A DNA stretch of 62,858 nt from Leifsonia sp. C5G2 (GCF_013359685.1 NZ_JABFMV010000018.1:1-62858); one strand, 5' to 3'; counted from the stretch's first letter, positions 44,085 to 52,712 are shown. Notes: generated by a model not told the origin, from the letters alone. Made by a program: numbers and translations.

Positions 44085-44465
44085 TCAGCCCTCTCCGCCG
44101 TCGTTGCGCTTGTCCCAGCGGTCGTTCATGCGGTCCATGAAGCCGTTCTGGCCACCGCGCGCCTTGGCGCGCTTGGGCTCCGGGGCGCCCGGCTCCGCGG
44201 CCACACGCTTGCCCGGCGCGATGGCGACGAGCACGCCGGCGAACATGAAGATGAAGCCGAGGATGCCCACGAGGGGCTGCTGGAACCAGACCCCGACGAC
44301 GAGGACGATCACGCCGACGACGGCGAGCAGGATGCCGAGGACGATCGACCGGTAGGCCGGCCGCGCTCTCTTCCCTCCCACCTTGGCGACGAAGTCTGCG
44401 TCGTTCTGGTAGAGACTGCGTTCCATCTCTTCGAGGAGGCGCTGCTCGTGTTCCGAAAGCGGCAT
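44085..44465 (-). CDS. DUF3040 membrane protein
   Basis: A 126-residue protein of the DUF3040 family, function unknown. The N-terminus MPLSEHEQRLLEEMERSLYQNDADFVAKV is the conserved acidic family start. Two adjacent membrane helices follow (about 41-60 and 65-85), then a basic tail. Homologues sit next to mraZ and the dcw cluster across Actinobacteria (as I recall, Rv2169c in M. tuberculosis), which hints at an envelope role. It has its own terminator, and its promoter shares the gap with the polyprenyl synthase gene. Confidence 0.85.
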   Translation of the reverse strand: MPLSEHEQRLLEEMERSLYQNDADFVAKVGGKRARPAYRSIVLGILLAVVGVIVLVVGVWFQQPLVGILGFIFMFAGVLVAIAPGKRVAAEPGAPEPKRAKARGGQNGFMDRMNDRWDKRNDGGEG

Positions 44466-44530
44466 CCGTATCCCCCTCTTTCCGTGGGTTCGAGGCTAGG
44501 TGAGCCTGATTCTAACCTCGCCGGTCTGGC

Positions 44531-44545
44531 TAGGCTAGGCGTGTG
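44531..44545 (+). promoter_or_regulatory. -10 box of the polyprenyl synthase gene, leaderless layout
   Basis: TAGGCT at 44531-44536, six bases, then GTG at 44543. The two copies of CTAGG here make the -10 position slightly ambiguous. No ribosome site is present. Confidence 0.4.
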
Positions 44546-45673
44546 TCAGAAAGCATCCGGTTCGTCGACCTCATCCAGTCCAGAATCGATGGATTCCTCG
44601 ATGCACGTGCCTCCATTCTCGTCTCCATCGCCGACGAGCTCTCTCCGGTCGCGGCCTTCTCAAGGGATTTTCTCAGCGGCGGCAAGCGGTTCCGGGCGCT
44701 GTTCTGCTTCTGGGGCTGGCAGGCGGTGCGCACGAGCAGCGACGGCGGCGACGACGTCCAGGACGCCGGGGCGGTGACGGCCGGAGGGGCACTCGATGCG
44801 GTGGTCTCGGTGGCGAGCTCGCTCGAGCTGTTCCACGCGGCCGCGCTGGTGCACGACGACCTCATCGACAACTCCGACACGCGCCGCGGCGCACCGGCCG
44901 CGCACAAGCGGTTCGAGCGGCTCCACGACGAGGAGGGCTGGGGCGGCTCCGGCGCCGCGTTCGGCACGGGCGCGGCGACGCTGCTCGGCGATCTTCTCCT
45001 CATCCTCAGTGACGAGCTGTTCGACGAGGGCCTGACCCAGCTGGTCAGCGCCCCGGCCCGCCGGGCGGCCCGCGCCGAGTTCAACCGGATGCGGATCGAC
45101 GTGACCGCCGGTCAGTACCTCGACATCTTCGAGGAGATCGGCTGGGCCGGGAGGCCGGACGGCGACCAGCTGGCGCGCGCGGAACGCGTGATCGTCTACA
45201 AGTCGGCCAAGTACTCCATCGAGTCGCCGCTGCTGATCGGCGGGAGCCTCGCCGGCGCCACCCTCGGCCAGCTAGACGCGCTGCGCTCCTTCGGCCTCCC
45301 CCTCGGGATCGCGTACCAGCTGCGCGACGACCTGCTCGGCGTCTTCGGCGACGCCGAGGTCACCGGCAAGCCGAGCGGCGACGACTTGCGCGAGGGCAAG
45401 CGCACGGTGCTCATCGCCCTCACCCGCCAGGCCATCCCGTCGGGCGCCCGCGCGGCGCTCGACGAACTGCTCGGCGACCCCGAGCTGACGCCGGAGCAGA
45501 TCCGCACGATGCAGCTCACCATCCGGGAGTCCGGGGCGGTGGAGGTCGTGGAGCGGATGATCGCCGACAACGTCGCGCGGGCTATCGCCGCGCTCGAGGC
45601 GGCCCCGCTCGGCGCCGCCGCGAAGGCGCAGCTGCGCGACCTCGCGGTGACGGTCACCCGCCGCAGCGCCTGA
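44543..45673 (+). CDS. Polyprenyl diphosphate synthase (trans-isoprenyl type)
   Basis: Lengthens allylic diphosphates with isopentenyl diphosphate. The 376-residue protein has GGKRFRALFCFWGWQA near residue 46, the first aspartate-rich motif DDLIDNSDTRRG (Asp105, Asp106, Asp109) and the second DDLLGVFGD near 260, followed by GKRTVLIAL. The residues just before the first motif (ELFHAAALVH) include no clear bulky stopper, so chain length is hard to call; GGPP or longer fits. It has the position of idsA2 (Rv2173) in M. tuberculosis. The start is GTG 44543. Confidence 0.9.
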   Translation: MSESIRFVDLIQSRIDGFLDARASILVSIADELSPVAAFSRDFLSGGKRFRALFCFWGWQAVRTSSDGGDDVQDAGAVTAGGALDAVVSVASSLELFHAAALVHDDLIDNSDTRRGAPAAHKRFERLHDEEGWGGSGAAFGTGAATLLGDLLLILSDELFDEGLTQLVSAPARRAARAEFNRMRIDVTAGQYLDIFEEIGWAGRPDGDQLARAERVIVYKSAKYSIESPLLIGGSLAGATLGQLDALRSFGLPLGIAYQLRDDLLGVFGDAEVTGKPSGDDLREGKRTVLIALTRQAIPSGARAALDELLGDPELTPEQIRTMQLTIRESGAVEVVERMIADNVARAIAALEAAPLGAAAKAQLRDLAVTVTRRSA

Positions 45674-45740
45674 CCGCGCCCTCCCGGAACGTCTGCGCCT
45701 GCGCGCGCGGCCGCGGTCGTTCCGTGCGACCGCAGTCGCG
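45672..45740. repeat. ACGTCTGCG element, copy 2
   Basis: The 19 bases from 45680 (CCTCCCGGAACGTCTGCGC) match 34206-34224 with one change, and similarity continues through the GC-rich loop to CGCAGTCG. Here the stem is partly decayed: CGGAACG (45685-45691) still pairs with CGTTCCG (45718-45724). It lies between the 3' ends of the convergent polyprenyl synthase and Rv2175c-like genes. Confidence 0.7.
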
Positions 45741-45755
45741 AAACGGAGCGGGCGG

Positions 45756-46097
45756 TCAGGCCAGGGCCTGAGCCACCCTGCGGACCTCGGCCTTGCGACC
45801 GGCCCGCAGCGCCTCGATCGGGGAGGTGCCGAGGCTCTCCTCCTCGGCGAGCAGCCAGTCCACCGCCTCGTCGTCGGTGAAGCCGTCGTCGCCGAGGACG
45901 ATCAGGGTTCCGCGGAGCTCGCCGAGCGGCTGCCCGTCGCGGAGGAAGGCGGCGGGGACCTTGAGGACCCCGTCGATGCGCTTGGCGGCGAGATGGCGGT
46001 CCTCGATGAGGCGGCGCACCCGGCTCACGCTCAGGCCCAACTGCTCGACGAGGTCGGGGACGGTCAACCATTCACTGGTCTGGACGGGCTCGGTCAC
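45756..46097 (-). CDS. Rv2175c-family DNA-binding protein
   Basis: A 113-residue protein resembling M. tuberculosis Rv2175c, a DNA-binding protein phosphorylated by the PknL kinase. Residues 8-45 form a winged helix-turn-helix (SEWLTVPDLVEQLGLSVSRVRRLIEDRHL), and the rest, from about 50, is the family C-terminal domain (GELRGTLIVLGDDGFTDDEAVDWLL). Thr7 near the N-terminus (EPVQTSEW) is a candidate phosphosite by position. A Ser/Thr kinase gene lies 1.3 kb away, separated by the LysM gene. DNA target unknown. Confidence 0.82.
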   Translation of the reverse strand: MTEPVQTSEWLTVPDLVEQLGLSVSRVRRLIEDRHLAAKRIDGVLKVPAAFLRDGQPLGELRGTLIVLGDDGFTDDEAVDWLLAEEESLGTSPIEALRAGRKAEVRRVAQALA

Positions 46098-46249
46098 CCC
46101 TCCAGCGTGCCATGAGTGGCGCCGGTTCGAGAAGCCGCACCGATTGTTACGATCGCGTAAACTGTTGTCACATTCGTCACTTCCGTTGACTCCTTAACTG
46201 TTCTGTGCCAGCGTGGGGTGTCGTCGTGTCACTCAAACAGGGGGTTCCC

Positions 46250-47356
46250 ATGGCTCTGGCAGACACCGGCAGGATCCGCGCCGCGCTGGGCACCGTCCCG
46301 ATCGCGGTCGCGAGCTCCCTGGCGATGACGCTCAACCTCGTGACGCCGGCCCAGGCCGCCCCACCGGAGGACACCCGGGCCGACCACCCCGGCGACACCG
46401 GCCGGATCGCACCGCTGGAGGGCGCGACGGTCACCAGCACGATCGGACGCCCCGCGAGCGCGTCCCCGGCGCGCACCGCTGTCGCGGCCGTTCCTGCCAC
46501 CTATCGCGTCCAGTCCGGCGACACGGTGTCGGGCATCGCCGGCCGGTTCGGCCTGTCGACCGCCGCCGTCCTCGCCATGAACGGCCTCAGCTGGAAGAGC
46601 CTGATCTTCCCCGGCCAGGTGCTCGCCCTCGCCGGCCCGGCCGCCGCGCCCGCTCCCGCCGCTCCCGCCGCCCCCGCGCCGGCACCCTCCGCTCCGGCGA
46701 CGACCACGTACACCGTCGTGCGCGGCGACACCGTCAGCGGCATCGCCGGGCGGTTCGGCGTCAGCACGAAGGCGGTGCTCGCGGCCAACGGGCTGACCGC
46801 GTCCGCCCTCATCTTCCCCGGCCAGCACCTCCGCATCCCGGGCATGACGACCGCGTCCCTCGACCGGCCGGCCGCGGTCCCGGCGCCGGCCGCACCCGTC
46901 GTCGCCTCACCCGCCCCGCTCCCCGCGGTCGCCGCGGGCCAGGTCGTCGCTCTCTCCGACGAGATGCGCGCGAACGCCCAGCTCATCGTCCGCATCGGCC
47001 GCCAGCAGGGCGTCCCCGACCAGGGCATCGTCATCGCCCTCGCCGCCGCCGCGCAGGAGTCCGGCCTGCGCAACGTCCGCTACGGCGACCGGGACTCGCT
47101 CGGCCTGTTCCAGCAGCGTCCGAGCACCGGGTGGGGGACGCCGGACCAGGTGCTCGACCCCGCGCGCGCGACCCTCGCCTTCTACGGCGGCGCCGGAAAC
47201 CCCAACCCCGGCCGCACGCGCGGCCTGCTCGATGTTCCCGGGTGGCGCTCGATGACCGTGACCCAGGCGGCCCAGGCCGTGCAGCTCTCCGCGTTCCCCG
47301 ACGCGTACGCCAAGTGGGAGGCCTCCGCCCGCGCCTGGCTCACGCAGCTCGGCTGA
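46250..47356 (+). CDS. Secreted LysM protein with lytic transglycosylase-like C-terminal domain
   Basis: Probably binds and remodels peptidoglycan outside the cell. In this 368-residue protein a signal peptide (about 1-36, ending TPAQA-APP) is followed by two LysM domains (about 84-128, TYRVQSGDTVSGIAGRFG, and about 158-203, TYTVVRGDTVSGIAGRFG), joined by Pro/Ala linkers. The C-terminal 130 residues contain AAAAQESGLRNVRYGDRDSLGLFQQRP and end with a helical region; the Glu in QESG is the likely acid. I chose ATG 46250; an in-frame GTG at 46226 would add 8 residues. It lies between the Rv2175c-like gene and the PASTA kinase gene. Confidence 0.85.
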   Translation: MALADTGRIRAALGTVPIAVASSLAMTLNLVTPAQAAPPEDTRADHPGDTGRIAPLEGATVTSTIGRPASASPARTAVAAVPATYRVQSGDTVSGIAGRFGLSTAAVLAMNGLSWKSLIFPGQVLALAGPAAAPAPAAPAAPAPAPSAPATTTYTVVRGDTVSGIAGRFGVSTKAVLAANGLTASALIFPGQHLRIPGMTTASLDRPAAVPAPAAPVVASPAPLPAVAAGQVVALSDEMRANAQLIVRIGRQQGVPDQGIVIALAAAAQESGLRNVRYGDRDSLGLFQQRPSTGWGTPDQVLDPARATLAFYGGAGNPNPGRTRGLLDVPGWRSMTVTQAAQAVQLSAFPDAYAKWEASARAWLTQLG

Positions 47357-47430
47357 GCCGGAATGTCACAGCCGGGTCACAGCCACGACGTCCACCGGTG
47401 TTTTGCAGGCTTGCGGCATACGTCGTTCCC

Positions 47431-47445
47431 TAGACTCGATCCGTG
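47431..47445 (+). promoter_or_regulatory. -10 box of the PASTA kinase gene, leaderless layout
   Basis: TAGACT at 47431-47436, six bases, then GTG at 47443. There is no ribosome-binding site between them. The -35 is not clear. Confidence 0.5.
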
Positions 47446-49344
47446 ACCACGAGCCAGACCGACCCCATGATCGGCCGTCTCATCGACGGCCGCTATCAGG
47501 TGCGCTCGCGGATCGCCCGTGGCGGCATGGCCACCGTGTACCTGGCGACCGATCTCCGCCTGGAGCGGCGCGTGGCCATCAAGATCATGCACGGCCACCT
47601 CGCCGACGACTCCACCTTCAAGAGCCGTTTCGTCCAGGAGGCCCGCTCGGCCGCCCGGCTGGCGCACCCGAACGTGGTCAACGTGTTCGACCAGGGCCAG
47701 GACTCCGACATGGCGTACCTGGTCATGGAGTACCTGCCCGGCATCACCCTGCGCGACCTGCTCAAGGACTACGGCAAGCTCACGCCCGAGCAGACCATCG
47801 ACATCATGGAGGCGGTGCTCTCCGGTCTCGCCGCAGCGCACAAGGCGGGCATCGTGCACCGCGACCTCAAACCGGAAAACGTGCTGCTGGCCGACGACGG
47901 CCGCATCAAGATCGGCGACTTCGGCCTGGCCCGCGCCGCCAGCGCCAACACCGCGACCGGGCAGGCGCTGCTCGGCACCATCGCCTACCTCTCCCCCGAG
48001 CTCGTCACCCGCGGCGTCGCCGACGCCCGGAGCGACATCTACGCGCTCGGCATCATGATGTACGAGATGCTGACCGGCCAGCAGCCCTTCCAGGGCGAGC
48101 AGCCGATGCAGATCGCCTACCAGCACGCCAACGACGCGGTGCCCGCGCCCAGCGCGAAGAACCCGGCCGTGCCCGCCGAGCTCGACGAGCTCGTGCTGTG
48201 GGCGACCGAGAAGGATCCGGACCGCCGCCCGCACGACGCGCGGGAGATGCTCGACCGGCTGCTGGAGGCGGAGAAGTCGCTGCGCGGCGAGGCCGTGCTG
48301 CAGCCGACCGTCGTTCTTCCCCCGGCCTTCGAGGTGGAGGCGGGCGAGACCCAGATCATCAACCCGGCCATCCGGCAGCAGGTCGCTTCCAGCACCCCGG
48401 CCGCCACCGCGACGCTCGCCAAGGCGGCGCAGAAGAGGCGCTCGAAGGGATGGTGGCTGTTCGCGCTCGTCATCCTGCTCGCCGGCGTCGCCGCCGGCAC
48501 CGGCTGGTACTTCGGCGCCGGTCCCGGTTCGCTGGTCGCCGTCCCGAACGTCGTGAACACGGCACCGGACGCCGCCGCGAGCCGGCTCGTCAAGCTCGGC
48601 TTCACGACCGCGCAGGCGCCGGAGTACAGCACGACCGTCGCCAAGGGCCTGGTGTCGAGCACCGACCCCGCCGCGGGCGTGCACGCCGCGCACGGCAGCA
48701 CGGTGACGCTCCGCGTGTCGCAGGGCCCCAAACCCGTCGACATCCCTGCCCTTGCCGGAAAGAGCGTCGACGAGGCGAAGAGCCTCATCACCGGTGTCGG
48801 CGCGAAAGTGGGCGACACCGCGCAGCAGTTCGACGGCAAGGTTCCGGCGAACACCGTCCTCTCGGCGACGCGCGCCGACACCGGCGCCGACATCTCCGGC
48901 GGCGGCTCCTACTTCGAGGCCGCCGCGGTCAACCTCGTGGTCTCCGCCGGGCCGATCCCGGACGTGGCTGGCAAGTCGGTGGAGGACGCCACGGCCGCCC
49001 TGGCCAAGGTCGGTCTGCTGACCTCCGCAGGCCCCCAGAGCTACAGCGACACGGTGCCGGAGGGCAAGGTCATCTCGGCCCAGGCGCAGCACGAGCCGGT
49101 GCGCCCGAACGACACCCTGCTGCTGGAGACCTCGAAGGGCCCGGAGCCGGTGACGGTCCCCGACGTCGTGAACAAGAACTGGGCCGACGCCAAGAAGGCG
49201 CTGACGGACGCCGGCTTCCAGCTCAAGTACTCCGCCATCGCCGACGTCGCGCCGTCCGCGTTCGTCGTGTCCAAGATCTCCCCCGGCGCGGGGACCCAGC
49301 AGCCCAAGGGCTCCACGATCACCGTCAACTTCGCCGGCTTCTGA
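47443..49344 (+). CDS. PASTA-domain serine/threonine protein kinase (PknB/PknL type)
   Basis: A membrane kinase that senses peptidoglycan fragments and controls growth and division. The 633-residue protein has the kinase domain at about 18-280: glycine loop RIARGGMATVY, Lys47 (VAIKIM), catalytic HRDLKPEN (Asp141), DFG (159-161) and activation loop with ATGQALLGTIAYLSPE. One helix spans the membrane (about 336-358). Outside are four PASTA repeats, about 66-70 residues each, from 363 to the end. Synteny (next to an Rv2175c homologue and aroG) matches PknL of M. tuberculosis, but that PknL lacks PASTA domains. Confidence 0.95.
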   Translation: MTTSQTDPMIGRLIDGRYQVRSRIARGGMATVYLATDLRLERRVAIKIMHGHLADDSTFKSRFVQEARSAARLAHPNVVNVFDQGQDSDMAYLVMEYLPGITLRDLLKDYGKLTPEQTIDIMEAVLSGLAAAHKAGIVHRDLKPENVLLADDGRIKIGDFGLARAASANTATGQALLGTIAYLSPELVTRGVADARSDIYALGIMMYEMLTGQQPFQGEQPMQIAYQHANDAVPAPSAKNPAVPAELDELVLWATEKDPDRRPHDAREMLDRLLEAEKSLRGEAVLQPTVVLPPAFEVEAGETQIINPAIRQQVASSTPAATATLAKAAQKRRSKGWWLFALVILLAGVAAGTGWYFGAGPGSLVAVPNVVNTAPDAAASRLVKLGFTTAQAPEYSTTVAKGLVSSTDPAAGVHAAHGSTVTLRVSQGPKPVDIPALAGKSVDEAKSLITGVGAKVGDTAQQFDGKVPANTVLSATRADTGADISGGGSYFEAAAVNLVVSAGPIPDVAGKSVEDATAALAKVGLLTSAGPQSYSDTVPEGKVISAQAQHEPVRPNDTLLLETSKGPEPVTVPDVVNKNWADAKKALTDAGFQLKYSAIADVAPSAFVVSKISPGAGTQQPKGSTITVNFAGF

Positions 49345-49404
49345 GGCGCGGGCGCGCCTGGTTGCGGGCGCGGCTGGTTGGGGCGCACGCAGACCACCTC
49401 ACGA

Positions 49405-49439
49405 GACACGCCGCCGTCCCGGCGGGACGACGGCGTGTC
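49405..49439. terminator. Bidirectional terminator between the kinase gene and aroG
   Basis: A 16-bp stem (49405-49420 with 49424-49439, one G-T pair) and a 3-nt loop, lying between two converging genes. Confidence 0.75.
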
Positions 49440-49455
49440 CTGAGGGCCGGCCGGC

Positions 49456-50844
49456 TCAGTTCGTCGCCGACAGCTCCTCGGCCACCAGGAACGCCAGCTC
49501 CAGCGACTGCATGTGATTCAGGCGCGGGTCGCACAGCGACTCGTAGCGCGTTGCGAGGGTTGCCTCGTCGATGTGCTCCGACCCGCCCAGGCACTCGGTG
49601 ACGTCGTCGCCGGTGAGCTCGACGTGGATGCCGCCGGGGTTGGTGCCCGCGGCCCGGTGCGCCTCGAAGAAGCCCTTCACCTCGTCCACGACGTCGTCGA
49701 AGCGGCGCGTCTTGTAGCCGTTCGGGGTCGTCAGGCCGTTGCCGTGCATCGGGTCGGTCACCCACAGCGGCAGCGCGTCAGTCCGCTTGATGGCCTCGAG
49801 CAGCGGCGGGAGCGCATCCCGGATCGTGCCGGCGCCCATGCGCGTGATGAACGTCAGCCGGCCGGGCTCGCGCTCCGGGTCGAGCTTGTCGATCAGCCGC
49901 AGCATGTCGTCGCGCGACGTGGTCGGGCCGAGCTTCACGCCGATCGGGTTGCGCACCCGGGACAGGAAGTCGACGTGCGCGCCGTCGAGGTCGCGCGTGC
50001 GCTCCCCGATCCAGACGAAGTGCGCCGACGTGTTGTACGGCGTGCCGGTGCGCGAGTCGATGCGCGTCATCGGGCGCTCGTAGTCCATCAGCAAGGCCTC
50101 GTGGCTGGAGTAGAACTCCACCCGCTTGAGCTCGTCGAAGTCGGCGCCCGCCGCCTCCATGAACTTGATGGCGCGATCGATCTCGCGCGCGAGGCCCTCG
50201 TAGCGCTGGTTGGCCGGGTTGGCCGCGAAGCCCCTGTTCCAGCTGTGCACCTGGCGCAGGTCGGCGAAACCGCCCTGGGTGAAGGCGCGGATGAGGTTCA
50301 GCGTGGAGGCGGCGGTGTGGTAGCCCTGCACCAGCCGGCGCGGGTCGGCCTGGCGCGACTCCGGGGTGAAGTCGTAGCCGTTGACGATGTCGCCGCGGTA
50401 TGCGGGAAGCGTCACGCCGTTGCGCGTCTCGGTGTCGCTGGAGCGCGGCTTGGCGAACTGCCCGGCCATGCGGCCCATCTTGATGACAGGGACGGACGCG
50501 CCGTAGGTCAGCACGACGGCCATCTGCAGCACGGTCTTGACCCGGTTGCGGATCTGGTCGGCGGTCGCGCCCGCGAACGTCTCGGCGCAGTCACCGCCCT
50601 GCAGCAGGAACGCCTCACCCGCGGCGGCCCGCGCGAGACGGGTGCGGAGCTGGTCGACCTCGCCGGCGAAGACGAGCGGCGGCAGGGTCGCGATCTCGGC
50701 GGAGGCGGCGGCCGCGGCCTCCGGGTCGGGCCACGCCGGCTGCTGCTTGATCGGGAGCGTGCGCCAATACTCCAGGCCCTCGATCACGGACTCGTCTGGT
50801 CGCACGACGGGCTCTGTGGTCTGTAGCACTGGTCTTCCGCTCAC
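49456..50844 (-). CDS. aroG: 3-deoxy-7-phosphoheptulonate synthase, class II
   Basis: First step of aromatic amino acid synthesis: condenses phosphoenolpyruvate and erythrose 4-phosphate. The 462-residue protein is of the plant-like class II family found in Actinobacteria. The metal-binding Cys is in LLQGGDCAETFAG near residue 80; PVIKMGRMAGQFAKPRS, KLGPTTSRDDMLRLIDKL, ITRMGAGTIRDALPPLL and VTDPMHGNGLTTPNGYKTR are characteristic. The start is GTG 50844 without a clear ribosome site; an in-frame GTG five codons in (MLQTTEPVVRPDE) is plausible. Orthologous position to Rv2178c. Confidence 0.95.
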   Translation of the reverse strand: MSGRPVLQTTEPVVRPDESVIEGLEYWRTLPIKQQPAWPDPEAAAAASAEIATLPPLVFAGEVDQLRTRLARAAAGEAFLLQGGDCAETFAGATADQIRNRVKTVLQMAVVLTYGASVPVIKMGRMAGQFAKPRSSDTETRNGVTLPAYRGDIVNGYDFTPESRQADPRRLVQGYHTAASTLNLIRAFTQGGFADLRQVHSWNRGFAANPANQRYEGLAREIDRAIKFMEAAGADFDELKRVEFYSSHEALLMDYERPMTRIDSRTGTPYNTSAHFVWIGERTRDLDGAHVDFLSRVRNPIGVKLGPTTSRDDMLRLIDKLDPEREPGRLTFITRMGAGTIRDALPPLLEAIKRTDALPLWVTDPMHGNGLTTPNGYKTRRFDDVVDEVKGFFEAHRAAGTNPGGIHVELTGDDVTECLGGSEHIDEATLATRYESLCDPRLNHMQSLELAFLVAEELSATN

Positions 50845-50895
50845 TCGGTGTTGGATGGGATATCCGAGCCTATCGCGAATGCCGGGGCGCCCGTC

Positions 50896-51585
50896 CTACT
50901 GTGACAGCGACGCCCGCTTCTCCTTGACGGTGCTGGCGTAGACATCCATGTACTCCTGCGCGCCGAGGCGCTGCAGCTCGTACATGATCTCGTCGGTGAC
51001 GGAGCGCAGGATGAAGCGGTCGCCCTCCATCCCCTCGAAGCGGGAGAAGTCGAGCGGCTCGCCGACGATGATGCCGATGCGGCCGATTCTGGGCAGGCGC
51101 TTGCCGATGGGCATGATCTCGGCGGTGTCCACCATGGCCACGGGGACGACCGGGACGCCGGCCTCCAGGATCATGCGGGCGACGCCGGTGCGGCCGCGGT
51201 ACAGCTTGCCGTCGGGGCTCCGGGTGCCCTCCGGGTAGATGCCGAGGATCTCGCCGCGCGCCAGCACCGCGAGCCCGGTGTTGAGCGACGCCTCCGACGC
51301 CTTGCCGCCGGAGCGGTCGATCGGGAGCTGACCCGTCGCGTTCATGAACGCCTTCGTCGCCCAGCCCTTCAGCCCGCGGCGGGTGAAGTAGTCGCTCTTG
51401 GCGAGGAACGACACGTGGCGGTCCACCTCGAGCGGAAGGAAGATCGAGTCGATGAACGACAGGTGGTTGCTCGCCAGGATGACAGCACCCTCCGCGGGGA
51501 TGTTCTCCAGTCCCACCACCCACGGCCGGAAGATGCCGCGCAGGATCGGTCCCGCGATCACGTACTTCATCAGCCAGTAGAACAT
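50896..51585 (-). CDS. 1-acylglycerol-3-phosphate acyltransferase (PlsC family)
   Basis: Makes phosphatidic acid by acylating lysophosphatidate at the inner membrane. The 229-residue protein has the catalytic HX4D motif NHLSFID (His41, Asp46), the substrate site YPEGTRSPDGK (Glu119, Gly120, Arg122) and the segment VPVVPVAM. A hydrophobic N-terminal stretch (about 1-16) may touch the membrane. It matches the position of Rv2182c. Gap of 51 bp to aroG downstream. Confidence 0.92.
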   Translation of the reverse strand: MFYWLMKYVIAGPILRGIFRPWVVGLENIPAEGAVILASNHLSFIDSIFLPLEVDRHVSFLAKSDYFTRRGLKGWATKAFMNATGQLPIDRSGGKASEASLNTGLAVLARGEILGIYPEGTRSPDGKLYRGRTGVARMILEAGVPVVPVAMVDTAEIMPIGKRLPRIGRIGIIVGEPLDFSRFEGMEGDRFILRSVTDEIMYELQRLGAQEYMDVYASTVKEKRASLSQ

Positions 51586-51613
51586 CGAACCGAAGCCTAG
51601 CCCCGCGCGGCGC

Positions 51614-52564
51614 CTAGAGCGAGGAGGCGTGCAGTCGCGCCAGGTCGGCCGCCCCGACCACCCCGGCGTCGTTCACCAGTTCTGCGATGGCGAACTCGGG
51701 CTCGGGGTGGAAGCCGCGCGCCGGCAGGTTCTCCAGGTAGGCGAGGCGGATCGGCTCCAGGAGCAGCTCCCCCGCCTGCGCGACGCCGCCGCCGAAGACG
51801 AACAGCTGCGGGTCGAGGATGGCGCCGAGACTCGCGCAGGCCTGGCCGAGCCAGTCGCCCAGCTGCCGGAGCGCGGCCAGCGCGCCCGGGTCGCCCACAC
51901 CGATCAGCGCGCTGATGTCGGCGCCGGTGAGCGCGCCGGTGCGGGCCCGCACGTCGGCGAGGCCCTGACCGATGCCGCCGGCGTCGGCCAGCTCGTTCGC
52001 CATCCGCTGCAGCGCGCGGCCCGACCCGTACTGCTCGATGCAGCCGTGTGCGCCGCAGCCGCACGGGAGTCCGCCCGGGACGACCCGCATGTGGCCGATC
52101 TCGGCCCCCGCGCCGAAGCCGCCGCGGAACAGCCGGTCGTTGCTCACGATCGCGCCGCCCACGCCCGTCCCGATGGTCAGGACGACCATGTCGGAGACCA
52201 GCCGGCCCGCGCCGTAGCGGAACTCGGCCCAGCCGGCCGCGTTGGCGTCGTTCTCGATGATGACCGGGAGGTCGAGGCGGGCCTCGAGCTTGTCCCGGAA
52301 CGGCTCGTGGCGCCAGTTGATGTTGGGCGCGTAGTACACGGTGGACTGCGCGGCGTCGATGAAGCCTGCCGCCGCGACTCCGGCTCCCGCGATCTCCTCC
52401 GGCCCCTCGGAGAGCCGCCGGATCATCGCGACGACCGCGTTCTCGATCTCCTCCGGACGGCTCGCGTCGGTCGGAACCCTGTCTTCCCGCACGATCGTGC
52501 CGAGCTCGTCGACGACGGCCCCCGCGATCTTGGTCCCTCCGATGTCGATGCCGATGGCGTGCAC
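51614..52564 (-). CDS. ROK-family glucokinase
   Basis: Phosphorylates glucose with ATP. The 316-residue protein has ATP loop IGIDIGGTKIAG at the N-terminus, catalytic Asp106 in IENDANAAGWAE, and zinc/structural motif GHMRVVPGGLPCGCGAHGCIEQYGSG (His158, Cys168, Cys170, Cys175). The start at GTG 52564 is set by AGGAAGG 6 nt upstream; the frame is open 75 bp further but without support. The sequence does not exclude another ROK sugar kinase, but no DNA-binding N-terminus is present, so it is not a ROK repressor. It is divergent from the acyl-CoA synthetase gene. Confidence 0.9.
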   Translation of the reverse strand: MHAIGIDIGGTKIAGAVVDELGTIVREDRVPTDASRPEEIENAVVAMIRRLSEGPEEIAGAGVAAAGFIDAAQSTVYYAPNINWRHEPFRDKLEARLDLPVIIENDANAAGWAEFRYGAGRLVSDMVVLTIGTGVGGAIVSNDRLFRGGFGAGAEIGHMRVVPGGLPCGCGAHGCIEQYGSGRALQRMANELADAGGIGQGLADVRARTGALTGADISALIGVGDPGALAALRQLGDWLGQACASLGAILDPQLFVFGGGVAQAGELLLEPIRLAYLENLPARGFHPEPEFAIAELVNDAGVVGAADLARLHASSL

Positions 52565-52645
52565 GTATGGCCTTCCTGCGGGGGTGGGGGCGTGGGGCTG
52601 CGGGCGGCCGTAGGTCGAGAGGACCCCCAGCCGGACCATCTAGAG

Positions 52646-52651
52646 TGTAAT
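52646..52651 (+). promoter_or_regulatory. Candidate -10 (TGTAAT) of the acyl-CoA synthetase gene
   Basis: TGTAAT 61 bp upstream of the start codon, in the 148-bp divergent gap with the glucokinase gene. GAGGGAGC before the GTG at 52713 gives a normal leader. No clear -35. Confidence 0.4.
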
Positions 52652-52712
52652 CAACCGATAGGGCCGAAGCCATTCGGTCGTCCGCCCGTCCGCCGGTATC
52701 GAGGGAGCTACC

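Noticed and set aside
51614-52564. ROK protein as a transcriptional repressor
   Set aside because: It lacks the N-terminal winged helix-turn-helix of ROK repressors and begins directly with the ATP-binding loop, so it is called a kinase.
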